Source: Druceiella hillmani
Taxonomy: Eukaryota > Arthropoda > Insecta > Lepidoptera > Hepialidae
Length of the DNA stretch: 64,000 nt
Reading direction: 5' to 3'
Assembly (NCBI GenBank): GCA_039881145.1
Contig: JAYKKI010000037.1
Coordinates: 18,664,501 to 18,728,500, forward strand
In this document: piece by piece, positions 23,839-36,381 of the stretch
Position numbering within the stretch: the first letter of the stretch is position 1
How the letters are laid out: the number at the start of each line of letters is the position of its first letter
The notes under the pieces: model-generated
The model's database searches: none
The model's input: only the letters and a program-made list of their open reading frames with translations
Told to the model about the DNA's origin: nothing
Made by a program: the position numbers and the translations under genes

Positions 23839-25837
23839 TTAAGTGGCTTGAGTGAGTAGTTTGCTGTGGTATATTAAGCAGATTAGAAATAATATCTTGC
23901 TGTATTCTACTATAAACGTTAGCACGTAACAATATGAACTAATTTGGTCTCATATAATGATATTTTTAAAGTTTGAAAATAATTCCACACAAAATTATGT
24001 AATTAATTATTGTGTGAAGAAATATTCTACGTGTCGACCTACACAAGGCAGATTCTCTTTGATGTTTTAGAATATATTAAAATATATAAAAGTAATCCAA
24101 CCGAGGTGTTTGTTATTTAAAAAGTCTTCCATCGTCAATCTCTTATTGTCGAGGATAGTAATTTGTTAGCTCGACATTTTTTACGATCTATCTCAATTTC
24201 GTTTTGTAAGCGACGCTACGAAGAAATATTTTCAAGTTAGGTTTGGCACTTGTAAAATATATTACATAGTTTCGAAATACAGACTTAGCATAGGATGTAT
24301 ACTGCTTTGAAGATGATGTGAATTATATTTAGTTTTAGCAAATGCTAGTTTATAGTGAAATGAATTCAAAAATTGATTCCCTGATCTATGTTTGAATTCA
24401 TTCGTTATTGAGTTTCAGTTATAATCAGAAAGTGTAAGAGGAATACAACTCATCGAGGAGTTTAATCGCTACGAAAAATAAATTTAACCTTATGAGTTTA
24501 ATATTATTATAGGATTTATAATACAAAAACATTTTATATTATTAATATTTTCAGTTATAAGATATAAAACAAAGAAAACCGTTAATGACATTTCGCATGA
24601 GCGTAAAGAAAAACTGTTAAAAGTTTTGTAACCTGTCAGTCGACCTAGTCGTCCATTAGGTGAAATATAATAATTTTTCTTTCACTCTGGTTTTCCAGAA
24701 AAAATATATTATTTCTCTTGCAAAATCTTATTGGTTATATATTTTTTCTCACTTGATACCCTTTAATTGTTTTCTTAACCTTTCTTAATTCTGTTATTTT
24801 TTTTGATAAATATTAATTAATACATTTTAAAAACGGAGCTGTAGCATCTAGAGTACTTGGGTTAAGGCATCGTTTGACCTAAAAGTTTTGATAAATATTA
24901 TATGGGTAACGCAAAAAAATTTTTTTTTGTAAGATTTATTCTCAAGAATATTATAAATTTTCTTTTTAATGGATAACACCTATAAAATACGTTTACTTAG
25001 AACCGTTTCAATATTTCAGTACAAAAAAAATTAGGAATGAAAGATTTGTTGTTGAATATTGCCACATTATTTTTGTCTCTATTCGTAAGTGAATTAAAGA
25101 AAATATTCGTAACTTTTAATTTTTATGATATGCAACAAAGTTTAACAAATTAGCATTACAAATTAACCAAACACCAGATTAGTATAACAGATTACAGTAC
25201 TTTTAAATAACATATATACATTACATTTCGTAATGATATCACGTAACGGCATATCATGACGTGTAAAACAAGAACGGAATCGATGTATTTTCACTCAGAT
25301 GATTTTGTATCGGCGAGTAAATTTGATGATGACAAAGCATTGTGCTTTGTCTTACTTCTGTAGAAAGATAATTAAAGCATAAATACATTAACGAAATTGT
25401 ATGGAGATTATATTAAATATTATTCTGTCGAGTAAATTATAACGATAGAGAAGCATATTTATTTCGAGTATCTTTATTTTTCATGCAAATTAAAACTTAA
25501 AAATATATCCTAAACTCATGACCAAAAATGAGATAATAATCCAGACCAGTTCGAGTTTGTTATGCTATATCTTCAAATTTTGATTTTGAATTTCAGTCTC
25601 AATAAAATAAGTCACAAACATTTAATCGAATCTCAAGGAAATTATTTAGATAATATAAAATTTACTATCATGTTCGCGCATATTTTTAAAAACGTAAGGA
25701 AGAAAATTCACAGCATTTCATATAATTTCCCATAAAATATTTTCATTCTTTCTAACCATATAGATATATCGAAAAAAGCCGTGTTTTCAATAATTTCACC
25801 CGCAGAATAAAGCGCGTCGGAGTGTTAAAATACTTAG

Positions 25838-26301
25838 TCAGCATTCAAAAAAATCGAGCCAATTTGCGACCATTTCCCAAAGCTTCTGAAAATAAATGTT
25901 TATTCACTCGGAAGCGACATTGAAATTGCGTTCAGTTTGGCTCAGTAAATGTGTATCTATTGTGTATGCTTTTTTGGAAAAGCCTTTGCGCTGTTCATTT
26001 TTTAATTACTTCCCGTTCGTCCAATTTTATAAAATGCAAATATATTAGAATACGGTGACTTTCCAGCCATTGCTCCATAACATTTTAATTGATTTTAGGA
26101 GAACTGGCTAAATTCAGAAACGAGCATAAATAAACAAATGTTTAAAAAAGGTTAGAAGAGTTCGAAATATTATTTCAGATATTAAATTTGTAAATTGACT
26201 GAATAAGTATACATTTTATTGACACGATGAGGACATTCTTTGGAAGCAAGAAAATCTAAGTAAAATTAATAGAACCGAACTGCGGTTCAGTTGATCACGG
26301 A

Positions 26302-26349
<48 letters not shown>

Positions 26350-27547
26350 CGTATCTTGATTTTACCATTGTAATGAGACTAAAATTAATATCAAACTTAC
26401 CACAGTGACTATCGTAGTAAGTTTAGTATGAATTTAGTTTTCATTATTCGCATGTATTTCTTTAAGAGAAATTAATTTTTTAGTAACAAACAGCAAAGTT
26501 GCCTTTTTCTTGCCAGGTCCACCTCAAAAGCGCTATTACCCGAGAAACTTCCTTTCAAACCTAGTGTTTGTCATATACTGTAGTGAAGCTACAAATACTA
26601 AAGAGAAAAAATATATAATGATGGTCGGTAAAACAAAAATGTTTTTTTAAATTCCTTATACAGTCAGACATGTAAAGAAAAAATTTAAAATTTTTAAAAT
26701 ATTGAAATTCCAAGGTGTAAAAGAGATACCAACAATTACAAACATTTAAATAAAGTTATTAAGCACCCTTCAATGTTCAAATATTTTTGTGTGTATATAA
26801 GTTTGAATGGAGCCTACTTATCGCGCATTCTACTCGTATTCGACAGATAGAAATGGTTCCATAGACATGAACTTTCTAACTATTAAACGTTAATTCCTTA
26901 AATAATTGTATCTTATTCAATTTTCACAACAGTTTAGAACAATTCAAATGCGACGTGATTTTTTTTAAATAAATAAATTGGATATTAATTTGTGCTTAAG
27001 ATATCTAAGATATTTTTCGTTTAATTTCATCTTTGCCATAAATGGAGATAATTTTGAAAATAAGGTATTCTTGTGACCAGAACCAATTAACAATTTCGTA
27101 CATGAAAAAAAGTTAAAAATTTTTCGACAATCTTTCTCTCTTTTATCAGATTTAAACTTAGTTATAATTAATTTAAAAATTATTATGGCAATCTGAATTT
27201 TTCAAGGACAGTTAGTTTAAAAAGGGAAGTTTAAAAATAAATTAGGGCGTAAAGTTTTAAAATGAGAGATTTCTCGTGTCCTATAAAATAACATCCGTTT
27301 AGAAGTTTAGAAAACAAAATAGACTTAGAGATATATCTGATTTAATGAAAAACGGAAAGTGTAACAAAATTAATTAACGAAATAATCTACCAATGTTTCT
27401 CCCAATGTTCATTATCTTAAAGCAGATATTTTCACGTTACAAAATACTCACCTGCAAATATTTCTGCGTCGAACGAAAACTCAATGTGAACCTACGTATA
27501 TTCCATTCAGCCAGAACCAATTGAGCAATTACCGGCTTGGTGAACAT
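25838..27547 (-). CDS. Tentative two-exon small gene, 47 codons
   Basis: Exon 1 (27547-27452) opens with ATG in the context ATTGAAATGTTC. It runs 32 codons without a stop (MFTKPVIAQLVLAEWN..., ending STQKYLQ) to a consensus donor, TTGCAG|GTGAGT. Exon 2 (25885-25838) follows the acceptor TTTATTTTCAG and stays in frame (phase 0). It reads KLWEMVANWLDFFEC and then TGA. An AATAAA signal lies downstream on the minus strand, near 25472-25480. Exon 1 sits in a less A/T-rich island (27452-27660) that could also be an untranslated exon. I know no similar protein. Both splice sites are good, but the ORF is short enough to occur by chance. Confidence 0.2.
26302..26346. repeat. (GT)n(TA)n microsatellite
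   Basis: A short TGTGTGTG run is followed by about 34 bases of TATATA. Confidence 0.97.
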
Positions 27548-30150
27548 TTCAATCTTGAAAGTCAATATTTTAAATGTTTTATTATCACACTAGCCGTGGT
27601 TAAAGATTGGGCGAGAAACTTGCAAGTGTTCTGTCCCTCGTTAGTAGCGACCAAGGACCTTTGTAAATGTGAGCAAAATACTTTAGCGTAAAAGAACTAT
27701 TCAAACTGCTGATATTTCTTGAAGAGTCAGATAATGTTGAACCTAAATTGCGGTAAATATATTACAATCAATTTTAATTTCTATAGCAGAATGAAAATTG
27801 AAATCTATTATTTTTCCGCCCACATGGAATCTCTAACTCAATGTAACCAACACAATTTTAGAACACATTTTGTTAATATTTTAGTCAAAGCTCTTTGGAT
27901 TTGGTAATAATGATTATTTAGTCAGTCTCTAAAAGTCTTCTTTTAGAGCTGATCTTTTTGTTTCATTTGATATACCTAAGTTTGCTGCTGAAATAGGTCT
28001 GGCAATTAATAATAATCAATTCAACTTTCCACTTCGGATTTCAATAAAATTTATTCTCATTGTGTAGCAAATATTTAAGATTTGGTTTAAATTTACTTTA
28101 AGCGATTTGTGAAAACGTCTTTTACTTGTACGAAATGAAGAGACTCTGTGACAGAACTCTTTAAAAGGGTTCTCCGATCTTTTATGTTTCAGATATTAAA
28201 ATCGAAACTACCGATTAATCACTGAGAATTCTTACGATGTGAAATAATTAACATTTGTCGCATTTTACTGAGTTTCAAAATAATTTTTAATTTAAAATAA
28301 AATAAATTATTTCGTTCGGTTTTTATAAAAATATGTTCTATTTTGTAAAAATATCCAAACGAAATTTTAAAATTTAAGAGCGTTTCGTAATAGAGAACGA
28401 AATTCATTGAATTTCAGATACATATTTGACAAAATATGATCTTTTTTTTTTCTTTTTAATATATTTAATTATTTCCCGGTTTATCAAAAATAAGTTGTGG
28501 TAGGAAATATCGACTATGCTAATTTAAAATTTTCCAGCCACACATTGTTTCAAGCTTTCTCGTAAAACGTATTTTCTTCTTTAACATTCTTACACATAGT
28601 ATTTCTTTCGAAAATTTTTAATTATTGTGATTGTTTAGTGAAACCTAAATATACAATATTTATTTAAAGTTAGATTCAATTCATTTTTTGTGTATCAAAT
28701 AAAAATATCATTAAATATGTTCAGTAAATAACTGCCTTAGCCAGGATATTTACTGAAATAAAAATTAGGTGGATACAGTAAGCTATAGTTTCGTAAATAT
28801 TACTAAACGTATAGATTAAATACATTTTTGGAGTCAATTACCCCTTAAGATTATTTTCAAGAACCCTCATCTCAAAAACACGCACTCGTTAAAGTGCGCT
28901 AAGTTGTTCAAAAAATTCTTACAAAATATATCTCACCAAATATACTTGCAGTTACAGAACTATTTGGTAAAATACTCACACAAATAAGTAAAACCATCAT
29001 TACTGGAGAGAGATAAACCTGAAATTCAATCATAATAATCTTTTTCATTCTCCAAGGGTAACTGTGCGGTAAGCGTCACTGTGCGGAATTTTCAGTTCAT
29101 ACTTCTTTTGAAAGCAGCAAAGACTGGATGGCAATTGTTTATTCAGAATGTTACGTACGCATTACTCAGAATATTTTTTATTGATATTCTATCATTTTTT
29201 CGTTTTTGAAAATCGGATATTTTTGCGACGGAATGGAGTGACGTTTTGTACTTCAAGTATAGCTTTGCCATTCACCTGAGTGGCTTTTTCCCGAAAAATG
29301 ATATCGAGAAGAGACAACACTAACTTAACGTATTCAACGTATACGGGAATTTTTCCTGCGAAGACTATTATTTAAACTTTACAAAAATGGTCTCAGTTTT
29401 ACAGAACGTTTAAAAGAAAATGTCCGAGAAGAAATTGTAGCGGTAACATACCATGCAGTCGTTATCAATTTCTGGGTTCGCAAAGCCGTTGGTCGAGTGC
29501 CATGGACGTATTTCTTTTTAATTTCTAAAACAAAATATCAGGAACTGGTTGAATGGAAATATTGATTTCAAGTACTTAAGCATTTTTAATATTTTTATCT
29601 CTAATACGGGGCTACATTGAATTATTTAAACATTTAGTTACTTAAATAATATAATGTGGTCCAGTATTATAAATAAAAATATTATTTGCTATTAACAGAC
29701 GTGTAGCTAAATAATTAAAGACATAATATATCAATTTATATCCTAATTTAAACCGAATTATTAATTACCCAGTATTTTGTGTGCGGTATTTATTTTGTCA
29801 ATATAAATTATATTGTAAAAATGTTTATGTTAATAAAGTATACATGAATTTATCTATTTATACATAAGGTTAAACACTACAAAATTGCAAAACGTACTGA
29901 AAACGCGAAGGTAGTTACGGGTATCTTTATTTGAGAAACTTGCTATTGGAGGAAGAATTTCTACATGGCAGTCGAGAATAGAGACTTCGATAAATTGAAA
30001 AATGACAGTGGGCACTTCGCTTCCGTTCAAATGAAACAATTTTTTTATAGACCTCACTGAAGTCTTTTTAAACAAATCATTTGTTATAAGCTCTGAATAA
30101 AATTAATCTGGAATAATATTAATTAAGATTCTCATTCAACGAGACAACAC

Positions 30151-30271
30151 TGTTAGAACGAAAGTAATAAAATTATTATAAGATGTATGCAGCACTACCT
30201 ATGTGTCACTCAATGCAAGATGTTGTTAGAAATAAAGTAAGTCGATTAAGACAAGCCAACGTGTCTTAGTA
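30151..30271 (+). repeat. 5' LTR of the copia element
   Basis: Starts TGTTAGAACGAAAGTAATAA and ends ...CCAACGTGTCTTAGTA. Its edges are fixed by comparison with the 3' LTR and by the AACAC duplication. An AATAAA word lies at about 30230. The usual terminal CA is replaced by TA in both LTRs. Confidence 0.95.
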
Positions 30272-30286
30272 GGTTATGGGCAAATG
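30272..30286 (+). promoter_or_regulatory. Primer-binding site of the copia element
   Basis: GGTTATGGGCAAATG directly follows the 5' LTR. It resembles the internal initiator-methionine-tRNA site (GGTTAT.GGGC) used by copia-type elements. Confidence 0.7.
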
Positions 30287-30358
30287 TCCACATTTTTCGG
30301 TTTTTACGGTGATAACTTATTATAAAATAATCAAAAATTGTTGACTTTTCGTGTAAAC

Positions 30359-31136
30359 ATGGCAGTGAACCATATTCAAAATATCCCAAAACTGAAAGGA
30401 GGAGGAAATTATGATGCGTGGAGTTTTGCAGTTGAAAATTTGTTGGTGCTTGACAACCTGGTTAACTATATTAAATTAGAGCCAAAGACCGGTTTCGAAG
30501 CAACACCATCAGATGACGCAAAATTCAAGGCAAAGCTAGTTTTGTCGATTGATCAGGGATTGTACGTACATATTAAGGAAATGAAAATATCTTTGGAGTT
30601 GTGAGTCAAACTAAGAACCACGTACGATGACTCAGGATTTTATATGAAAATAACCCCACTACGTTACGACAAGAAAATTGCAATTCTATAACTTCATACG
30701 TCATGCAAGTTGTTAAAACAACTCAGAGATGAAAAGGCACTAAACTTATAATAACGAATGAGTGGATTAGACTATTAGCAAGTATGCCTGGAAAATTTTC
30801 ACAAATGATATTGGCCACAGAACATTCGGGAATTACGATTACCAAAGATACAATAAAATCAAAGTTTATCGATATGGAGGTTTTAAATAATGACATTGGT
30901 TACAGTGGCGCTGCATTTTCTGCAAACAATAGTAACAAAACACAACTGAAACGTAAAATTAGCAAGATGCCATTAGCAAATACAAAAGTGACAGGCGATA
31001 AGACCGTGAATGTGACTTACAATTGCAAGCAAATGGGTCATTACAGAAACCAGTGTCCATTATTGGCAAAAACTAGACAATCAAATGCTCTTATTGTGGT
31101 AATCTTTAATGGGGAATATAGAAAAAACGAATGGTA
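30359..31136 (+). pseudogene. copia gag, frameshifted
   Basis: Gag forms the virus-like particle that packages element RNA. The start is ATG 30359, with AVNHIQNIPKLKGGGNYDAW, the conserved 'L.G..NY..W' opening of copia-type Gag (UBN2 family). The frame ends at the TGA at 30602-30604. Pieces between 30610 and 30780 continue the family pattern in shifted frames (ENCNSITSYV). The frame from 30784 gives MPGKFSQMILATEHSGITIT. A zinc knuckle lies at about 31015-31058, YNCKQMGHYRNQC. Its first cysteine is replaced by threonine, so the CCHC knuckle is damaged. Confidence 0.9.
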
Positions 31137-32250
31137 AATAGATAGTGGCCCAAATGCACGTAGGACAGCAAACAAGGAATGGATAAAAAACGCAAATTTT
31201 ACGGCGTGTTTATCAGAGATAACCGTCGCAAACGATATGAAAGTGCCAGTTTTATGTTTCGAGAATATACAGATATCGAAGAATTGTAACTACAACATCA
31301 TGGTTAAAAATGTGCTATGCGTGTAAGTTTAACGACGAACTTGATGTCAGTAATTGAGCTCATAAAAAATGGACACGATTTTTTTTTGGAAGATAGTCAA
31401 TGTTGTATTTGCAACAAAAAGAGTAAATTGATAGCCACAGCAGTGTTAGCAAATAGAATGTACAAGCTAAATATTAAAATAGCAGATTGTATGCTGGCAG
31501 CAACTGCAGTAGCAAGTGCACATATTAACAGCAATGATGAATAAAATGAAGAACGGAATTGTAGATGGATTTTATTGTCCAGATACTAGTAGTATTACGA
31601 AGAATAAATGTATGACTTATTCCGAAGGTAAACAAATGAGGATGCCATTTTCTCATTTCGGACAAAGGAATTCAGAAATACTACAAATAATTCATGCTGA
31701 TGTATGTGGTGCCATGAAAACGAAATCCATTGCCGGCTCCTAGTATTTTGTATTGTTTGTTGATGGTTACAGTCGCATGATTTTTATTCACTTTCATAAG
31801 CATAAAAGTGAAGTCTTCAATATATTCAAAAATTAAAAAAAGCTACGGTTGAAAACCACCAAAATAAAAAAATTAAAATACTGCGCACAAACAGCGGTGG
31901 TGACTTTTGTAATGGAGAAATAGAAAATTACTTGGTCACAGGGGAGATTATCCACTAAAAGACAAATGCATACATACCTGAACAAAATGTTGTTTTTGAA
32001 CGAGCTAATAAAACTGTTGTAGAGAAAGTCGCTTCCTTTTGACGCAAAGCTAGAAAAGACGTACTGAACTAAAGCAGCTAACATAGCAGTGCACTTAAAA
32101 AACCGACTTGTTATTTCAAGTTTGGGAAATCCTTATGGTGAACACCTTATGGTGCGTGGCATAAAAAGAAACCAGACGTAAGTCATATTCGTCTTTTTGG
32201 GAGCCCTGTGATGATTCACATACCAAAAGAAAAGCGATCAAAATAGGACA
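31127..32250 (+). pseudogene. copia protease and integrase, broken
   Basis: The aspartic protease motif is seen as W-stop-IDSG, with DSG at 31141-31149 and a TAA at 31135-31137. After a frameshift near 31320 comes TNLMSVIELIKNGHDFFLED, then LIATAVLANRMYKLN. Integrase follows with SEILQIIHADVCGAMKTKS, a stop in place of the following residue (31741-31743), then YFVLFVDGYSRMIFIHF. Its catalytic core continues in further frames with GGDFCNGEIENY and FERANKTVVEKVASF, and later HIRLFGSPVMIHIPK. In a working element these cut the polyprotein and insert the cDNA. The many stops and shifts exclude function. Confidence 0.9.
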
Positions 32251-32292
32251 GAAAACTGAAGCGTACATCCTTATAAGTTTTTTTTAGAAACG

Positions 32293-32703
32293 GTGAAAAG
32301 ATATCGTCTATATGATCGCAGAAAAAATATAGTAACTGTGAAGAGAGATGTCATAGTGATGGAAGAAAAAACAAAAACATCAGAAATCAATAAAAAAGAA
32401 ACTACAGGTTGGAGGCAGAACGACGTTAAAACTGAGGGACATGAGCTGCCAAGAACAAATGAAGATGGCAGAGATTCAGCGAGGGAGGCCTTAATGAATG
32501 AATCTCTAGATGATTCACATTCAAATATATCTATATATACTGATCCACTTAGTGAAACCGATGATGACATTCTAACTACTTTTAATATAGAGACAGATAT
32601 CTCAAGCAGTAAGATACAACCATTTCCAAAATTTGTACAGCGCAAAAGAACACGAAGACCTCCAGAACGCTTTGATCTTGGTAACGTGTGCTTCCGGTTC
32701 TAG
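32293..32703 (+). pseudogene. copia linker between integrase and reverse transcriptase
   Basis: A charged, serine- and glutamate-rich frame of 136 codons (VIMEEKTKTSEINKKE, then SNISIYTDPLSETDDD, then RKRTRRPPERFDL). This is the expected position and style of the poorly conserved copia linker, which ends in the conserved 'R..R..P.R' word just before reverse transcriptase. A frameshift near 32690 separates it from the next domain. Confidence 0.75.
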
Positions 32704-34240
32704 TCCAGAAGTCGAACAGATAGTTTTCTTAGCAGCGCTGAATATACCTGAAGCCGATCAATGGAAACAGGCTATGCAAGAGGAGCTTCAATCATTCGAG
32801 AACAATAATGCATGGGAACTTGTTGATATGCTAAGCGATGGTTCAGTTGTGCAGTGCAAGTGAAATTGATAAAGTGCGGTATCGTGCCAAACTTGTAGTA
32901 ACAGGTTTTACACAACGACATTATATCGATTACGAGGACACCTTTTCTCCAGTCGTAAAATATTTCACTCTGAGAATGTTGTTTGCCCTGAGTGTACATT
33001 ACACATCTAGATGTGACAACTACATTTTTAAATGGACATTTAAAAGAAAATATTTACATGTCAATTCCAGAAAGTTTTGTATACAAGAGCAGAGAAAAGG
33101 TTTTGAAACTCAAAAGAGCTATGTATGGATTAAAGCAATGTTCTTTGATATAATATGAAAAAGTGAAAGACTGTTTGCTTCATATAGAACTTAAAATGAA
33201 TAGATTTGAACCATACTCATTTACAAAGTTTTCTGACAATGTTGCGATTCTTGTAACTATCTATGTTGATGATTTTATTACTATTTTAAAATTATACTAA
33301 GAACTGATAAATTGAAAACTGCTCCAAATTCTGAATTAATATTGAAAGATTTAGGTCCTGTTAGAAGTTACTTGGGTATGAGAATTATTGTGAACAAAGA
33401 ATGTAAGACTATAAAGATAGATCAAGAGAAATATATAGAGAAATTATTATCAAGGTTTGAAATGTCAAATTGCAGAATTATATAACTGTATATAACATTG
33501 ATAGTAAATTTAACATAATGAAGTTTGAAAATTATGCAGTAAAAATTCCATACCAAAAACTGATAAGAAACCTTATGTATTTACATATTTTGAGTAGGCC
33601 TGACTTATCATATTCTCTTAGCTATCTCAGCCAGTTTAATAATTGTTATAATGAAACTCATTTTAAATGTGTTAAAAAAGTATTGAAATATTTAGAAAAA
33701 AAAATCATTATTGTTTAATATGCAAAACCTGTCAGCTCTTCATTAAGAGTAATATAGAGCTGACAGGATTTGTTGATGCAAACTGGACTAGTGATACTTT
33801 GAATCGAAAGACATACACTGGGTTCTGTTTTGTTATGAATGTTTCTGTAATTTTCTGGCAAAGTAGGAAACGAAAGACTATTCATATATCATATATACTA
33901 GCTTATTTAGCACTGAGGTACAAAATGTTGCTCTTTCAGAGGCATCTAGAGAGGCCGTTTATTTAAGAAATCTAATGTATGAGATTGCAGATAGAAAATG
34001 TGTAATTAAATTAAGGTGTGAAAACCAAAGTATATTAAAGTTAGCACAAGTCATCAGGCGCATACTAGATTAAAACATAGAGATGTTAGAATTCATTGTG
34101 TTAGAGATACAATAAAAACTATTATTAATTATGTTCGAATATATTTCAACTCAGAAAATGCCCGCTGACTTGTTAACCAAAGGTCTTTTGTCAACTAAAC
34201 ATTATAAGCTTATGAATATGCTGGGAATTAAACGTAGTTA
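32690..34240 (+). pseudogene. copia reverse transcriptase and RNase H, broken
   Basis: The RVT_2-type domain begins with WKQAMQEELQSFENNNAWEL (32761 onward). After a shift comes [14 protein letters not shown], then [20 protein letters not shown]. The catalytic YVDD box lies at 33262-33273. Next are GPVRSYLGMRI and IPYQKLIRNLMYL with SRPDLSYSLSYLSQF. RNase H begins near 33763 with LTGFVDANWTSDTLNRKTYT, and the typical end MPADLLTKGLLSTKHYKL lies near 34160-34215. At least four frame changes interrupt it. The intact protein would copy element RNA into cDNA. Confidence 0.93.
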
Positions 34241-34278
34241 AAAAACATTTTATCTAGAACCTTATATTTATTTATTTA

Positions 34279-34286
34279 AGTGGGGA
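34279..34286 (+). promoter_or_regulatory. Polypurine tract of the copia element
   Basis: AGTGGGGA sits directly before the TGTT of the 3' LTR, where plus-strand priming occurs in LTR retrotransposons. Confidence 0.85.
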
Positions 34287-34407
34287 TGTTAGAATGTAGG
34301 TAACAAAATTATTATAAGGTGTGTACAGCACTACCTATGCGTCTTTCAATGTACCATATTGTAAGAAATAAAGTCAGTCAATTATGGAAAGCCAACGTGT
34401 CTTAATA
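34287..34407 (+). repeat. 3' LTR of the copia element
   Basis: Starts TGTTAGAATGTAGGTAACAA and ends ...CCAACGTGTCTTAATA. It is followed by the AACAC target-site duplicate and is about 83% identical to the 5' LTR by hand count. Confidence 0.95.
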
Positions 34408-36089
34408 AACACGAATCACGTTTTAGAGTAGTAAAATTGAATATGAGGTGTTAATTTTCCCCAGAGATCTATCTAAAGTGGTTTTAAATAATTAATTTAT
34501 TTTCAAAACAAAATAGTTTAATTTTTTGGTTTCTCACTTACAAAAAATAAATGTCGGTTTTGCTTTCGTTCTTCAAGGTTTTTCTTCTCGTCCGTTAGTT
34601 TGAATCACGGATATATAATATTAGAGGTTGAATCACGGATATATTGCAGATGACAAATAAATAATCGGACAATGTCTAGCGAATATTATAAAGACTGAAA
34701 TATTTTCATTTCCTTCTTTTCGAAGTTACTTGTAATAGTTCGAGCGAGATCGCATTTGTTTCATATGTTTCCTTAAATCGAAACTGGTTTGCCACGTAAC
34801 CAGGGCGCCATATTAACAAGATGAATTGTCAACCTCGTAGAATTTTGTTTTATCCGTAATCTCTAAATTCACATAAATTAATTATTCAAAAAATATTCCA
34901 AAAGATAAGTAAAGGTTGTGACTATATGTATTATAGCTCTTCGTACAGGAATTTGTCGAGTATTGCATTTCACGGTTACGCAAAATATGACATTTATTAT
35001 TTCAATTTGAAATTTTTCCATTATTTATTGCAAAATATATGTTATAATTCTGTTTAAAACATTTTCGAATTAATAATATATATATCAGCCGCATCATACA
35101 TTTTAGATTTAACTTTTTATCCTAATCAAATTATAAATCTTTGTAAATCGTTAATTTCTTTGTCGGTACACAAGGGCGTGGAGTTAATCAAAACCGTAAA
35201 GATAAAGTTATTAATTTAAATTTTCGGTTACTGTTTGACATGTATAAGGAAACTCGCCCTTTAGGTTCATTGAAACAAAATGTGTATCGTTCAGAAAAGG
35301 ATTTTTAAAATTAAAGAACTATCTATTGACTACAGGTTTTGAACAATACATTGTTTTTTAAAATAAATTTTATAAATATCTTACTATAAGAGCACCATGC
35401 AGATTTATTTTAATTTTACCTTTGTTTAACAGAAAAAATTAAGATTGATTTTGATTTTAAGATAGTTCAAATTCCAGAATATCAATTTCCGCGTTTCTCA
35501 TCCGTACAAATATATATCAGATAAATAATTTCTTATTTAATACTACTTGCATCTTTCCTTTTACACTATCTAATTTCAAAATAGTTTGACGGTATACTTA
35601 TTCAGGTAATTAAATTATATAAGTTTATCCATACCATATGAAAGACTATGCTGGAGCATTTATTTTATGTAACACTTATTTCCTGAATAAATAGATTATC
35701 CATTATTTATTGATTGCCAAAGAATGAAACCTCAAACAAAATTAGTTAAAACAGATGCGCCTAAAAATTGGGAACCAAAGTACTATTATCTACTTGATCC
35801 AAACATTCTGATGAAAGTAACATTGAGTAATTAACAAGTAACACTTATAATATGTTATAACGATCCAAACCGTAAATTTTTATAAAAAAAGAAAACTGAT
35901 GACTGCAGCAATACAGACTATATTATTTCAAATTCGAATCTATTGACAATTGTGCAATCAGATATACTGAGTCGAATATATTAACGATTATATGTTCTAC
36001 AATTGTGTGCTGCAACTTTAATTGATTACACACTGTTTGTGTATTCTTTAGTTTAGATCCCACTATTTCTGGTAACTCGATAAACATGG

Positions 36090-36092
<3 letters not shown>

Positions 36093-36133
<41 letters not shown>

Positions 36134-36152
36134 TAAATATATATTTATATAT
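36093..36152. repeat. (TA)n microsatellite, imperfect
   Basis: TATATA tract of about 35 bases followed by interrupted ACATATATAAATATATAT units. Confidence 0.95.
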
Positions 36153-36339
36153 TTAAACTACGGTACGTCAAAGAAAAGGTTATAAATTTTCACAAACCGC
36201 AATGAATGTCTACCATTTAAAGTTTGGAAACTTTTTTTACGGTTAGGAATAATGTCTTGATAATATTTTGTAAAAAAATCGCAAATATAACTCTAAAACA
36301 ATAAATAATTAATTATATATGTAACATAACTAAATTCTG

Positions 36340-36381
36340 TATATGCATATATATATATATATATATATATATACGTATATA
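36340..36381. repeat. (TA)n microsatellite
   Basis: TATATGCATATATATA... tract, about 40 bases, ending in ACGTATAT. Confidence 0.95.

Larger units (their letters stand above)
8800..24800 (+). repeat. Triplicated non-coding block, copy A
   Basis: First of three direct, collinear, diverged copies (B about 36980-45950, C about 46560-63485). Landmarks shared with C include the left edge (8955-9020 with 46730-46795) and the dispersed-repeat head (9395 with 47197). Further along they include 13425-13650 with 48330-48540, 17485-17560 with 49431-49510, and the island at 18730. The right part matches through 23090-23235, 24070-24310 with 62500-62760, and 24640-24720 with 63380-63460. A is interrupted by a Helitron (from 9936) and by an inverted pair of repeats (about 15897-17340). 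It lacks about 1.1-1.4 kb that B and C share. No reading frame is conserved among the copies. Confidence 0.85.
24810..30145. other. Unique AT-rich region between block A and the copia element
   Basis: I see no partner for this interval in blocks B or C. It holds a TA microsatellite (26302-26346), a tentative two-exon small ORF (25838-27547, minus) and a slightly less A/T-rich stretch at 29040-29530. That stretch has splice-donor-like words on the minus strand, such as CATG|GTATGT ending near 29451, but I could not build a supported gene from them. Confidence 0.5.
30151..34407 (+). mobile_element. Ty1/copia LTR retrotransposon, complete in outline but dead
   Basis: The element has two 121-bp LTRs, a primer-binding site, a polypurine tract and a 5-bp target-site duplication AACAC (30146-30150 and 34408-34412). 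Between the LTRs the order is gag, protease, integrase, reverse transcriptase, RNase H, which defines the copia order. At 4257 bp it is a little shorter than typical animal copia elements. Stops and frameshifts break every domain. The two LTRs differ at about 21 of 121 positions by hand count, so this is an old insertion. It lies in unique DNA between blocks A and B. Confidence 0.96.

Noticed and set aside
29451..29523. Minus-strand exon between TTTTGTTTTAG and CATG|GTATGT
   Set aside because: One frame is open but has no plausible upstream or downstream partner exon, and the peptide is not recognisable.
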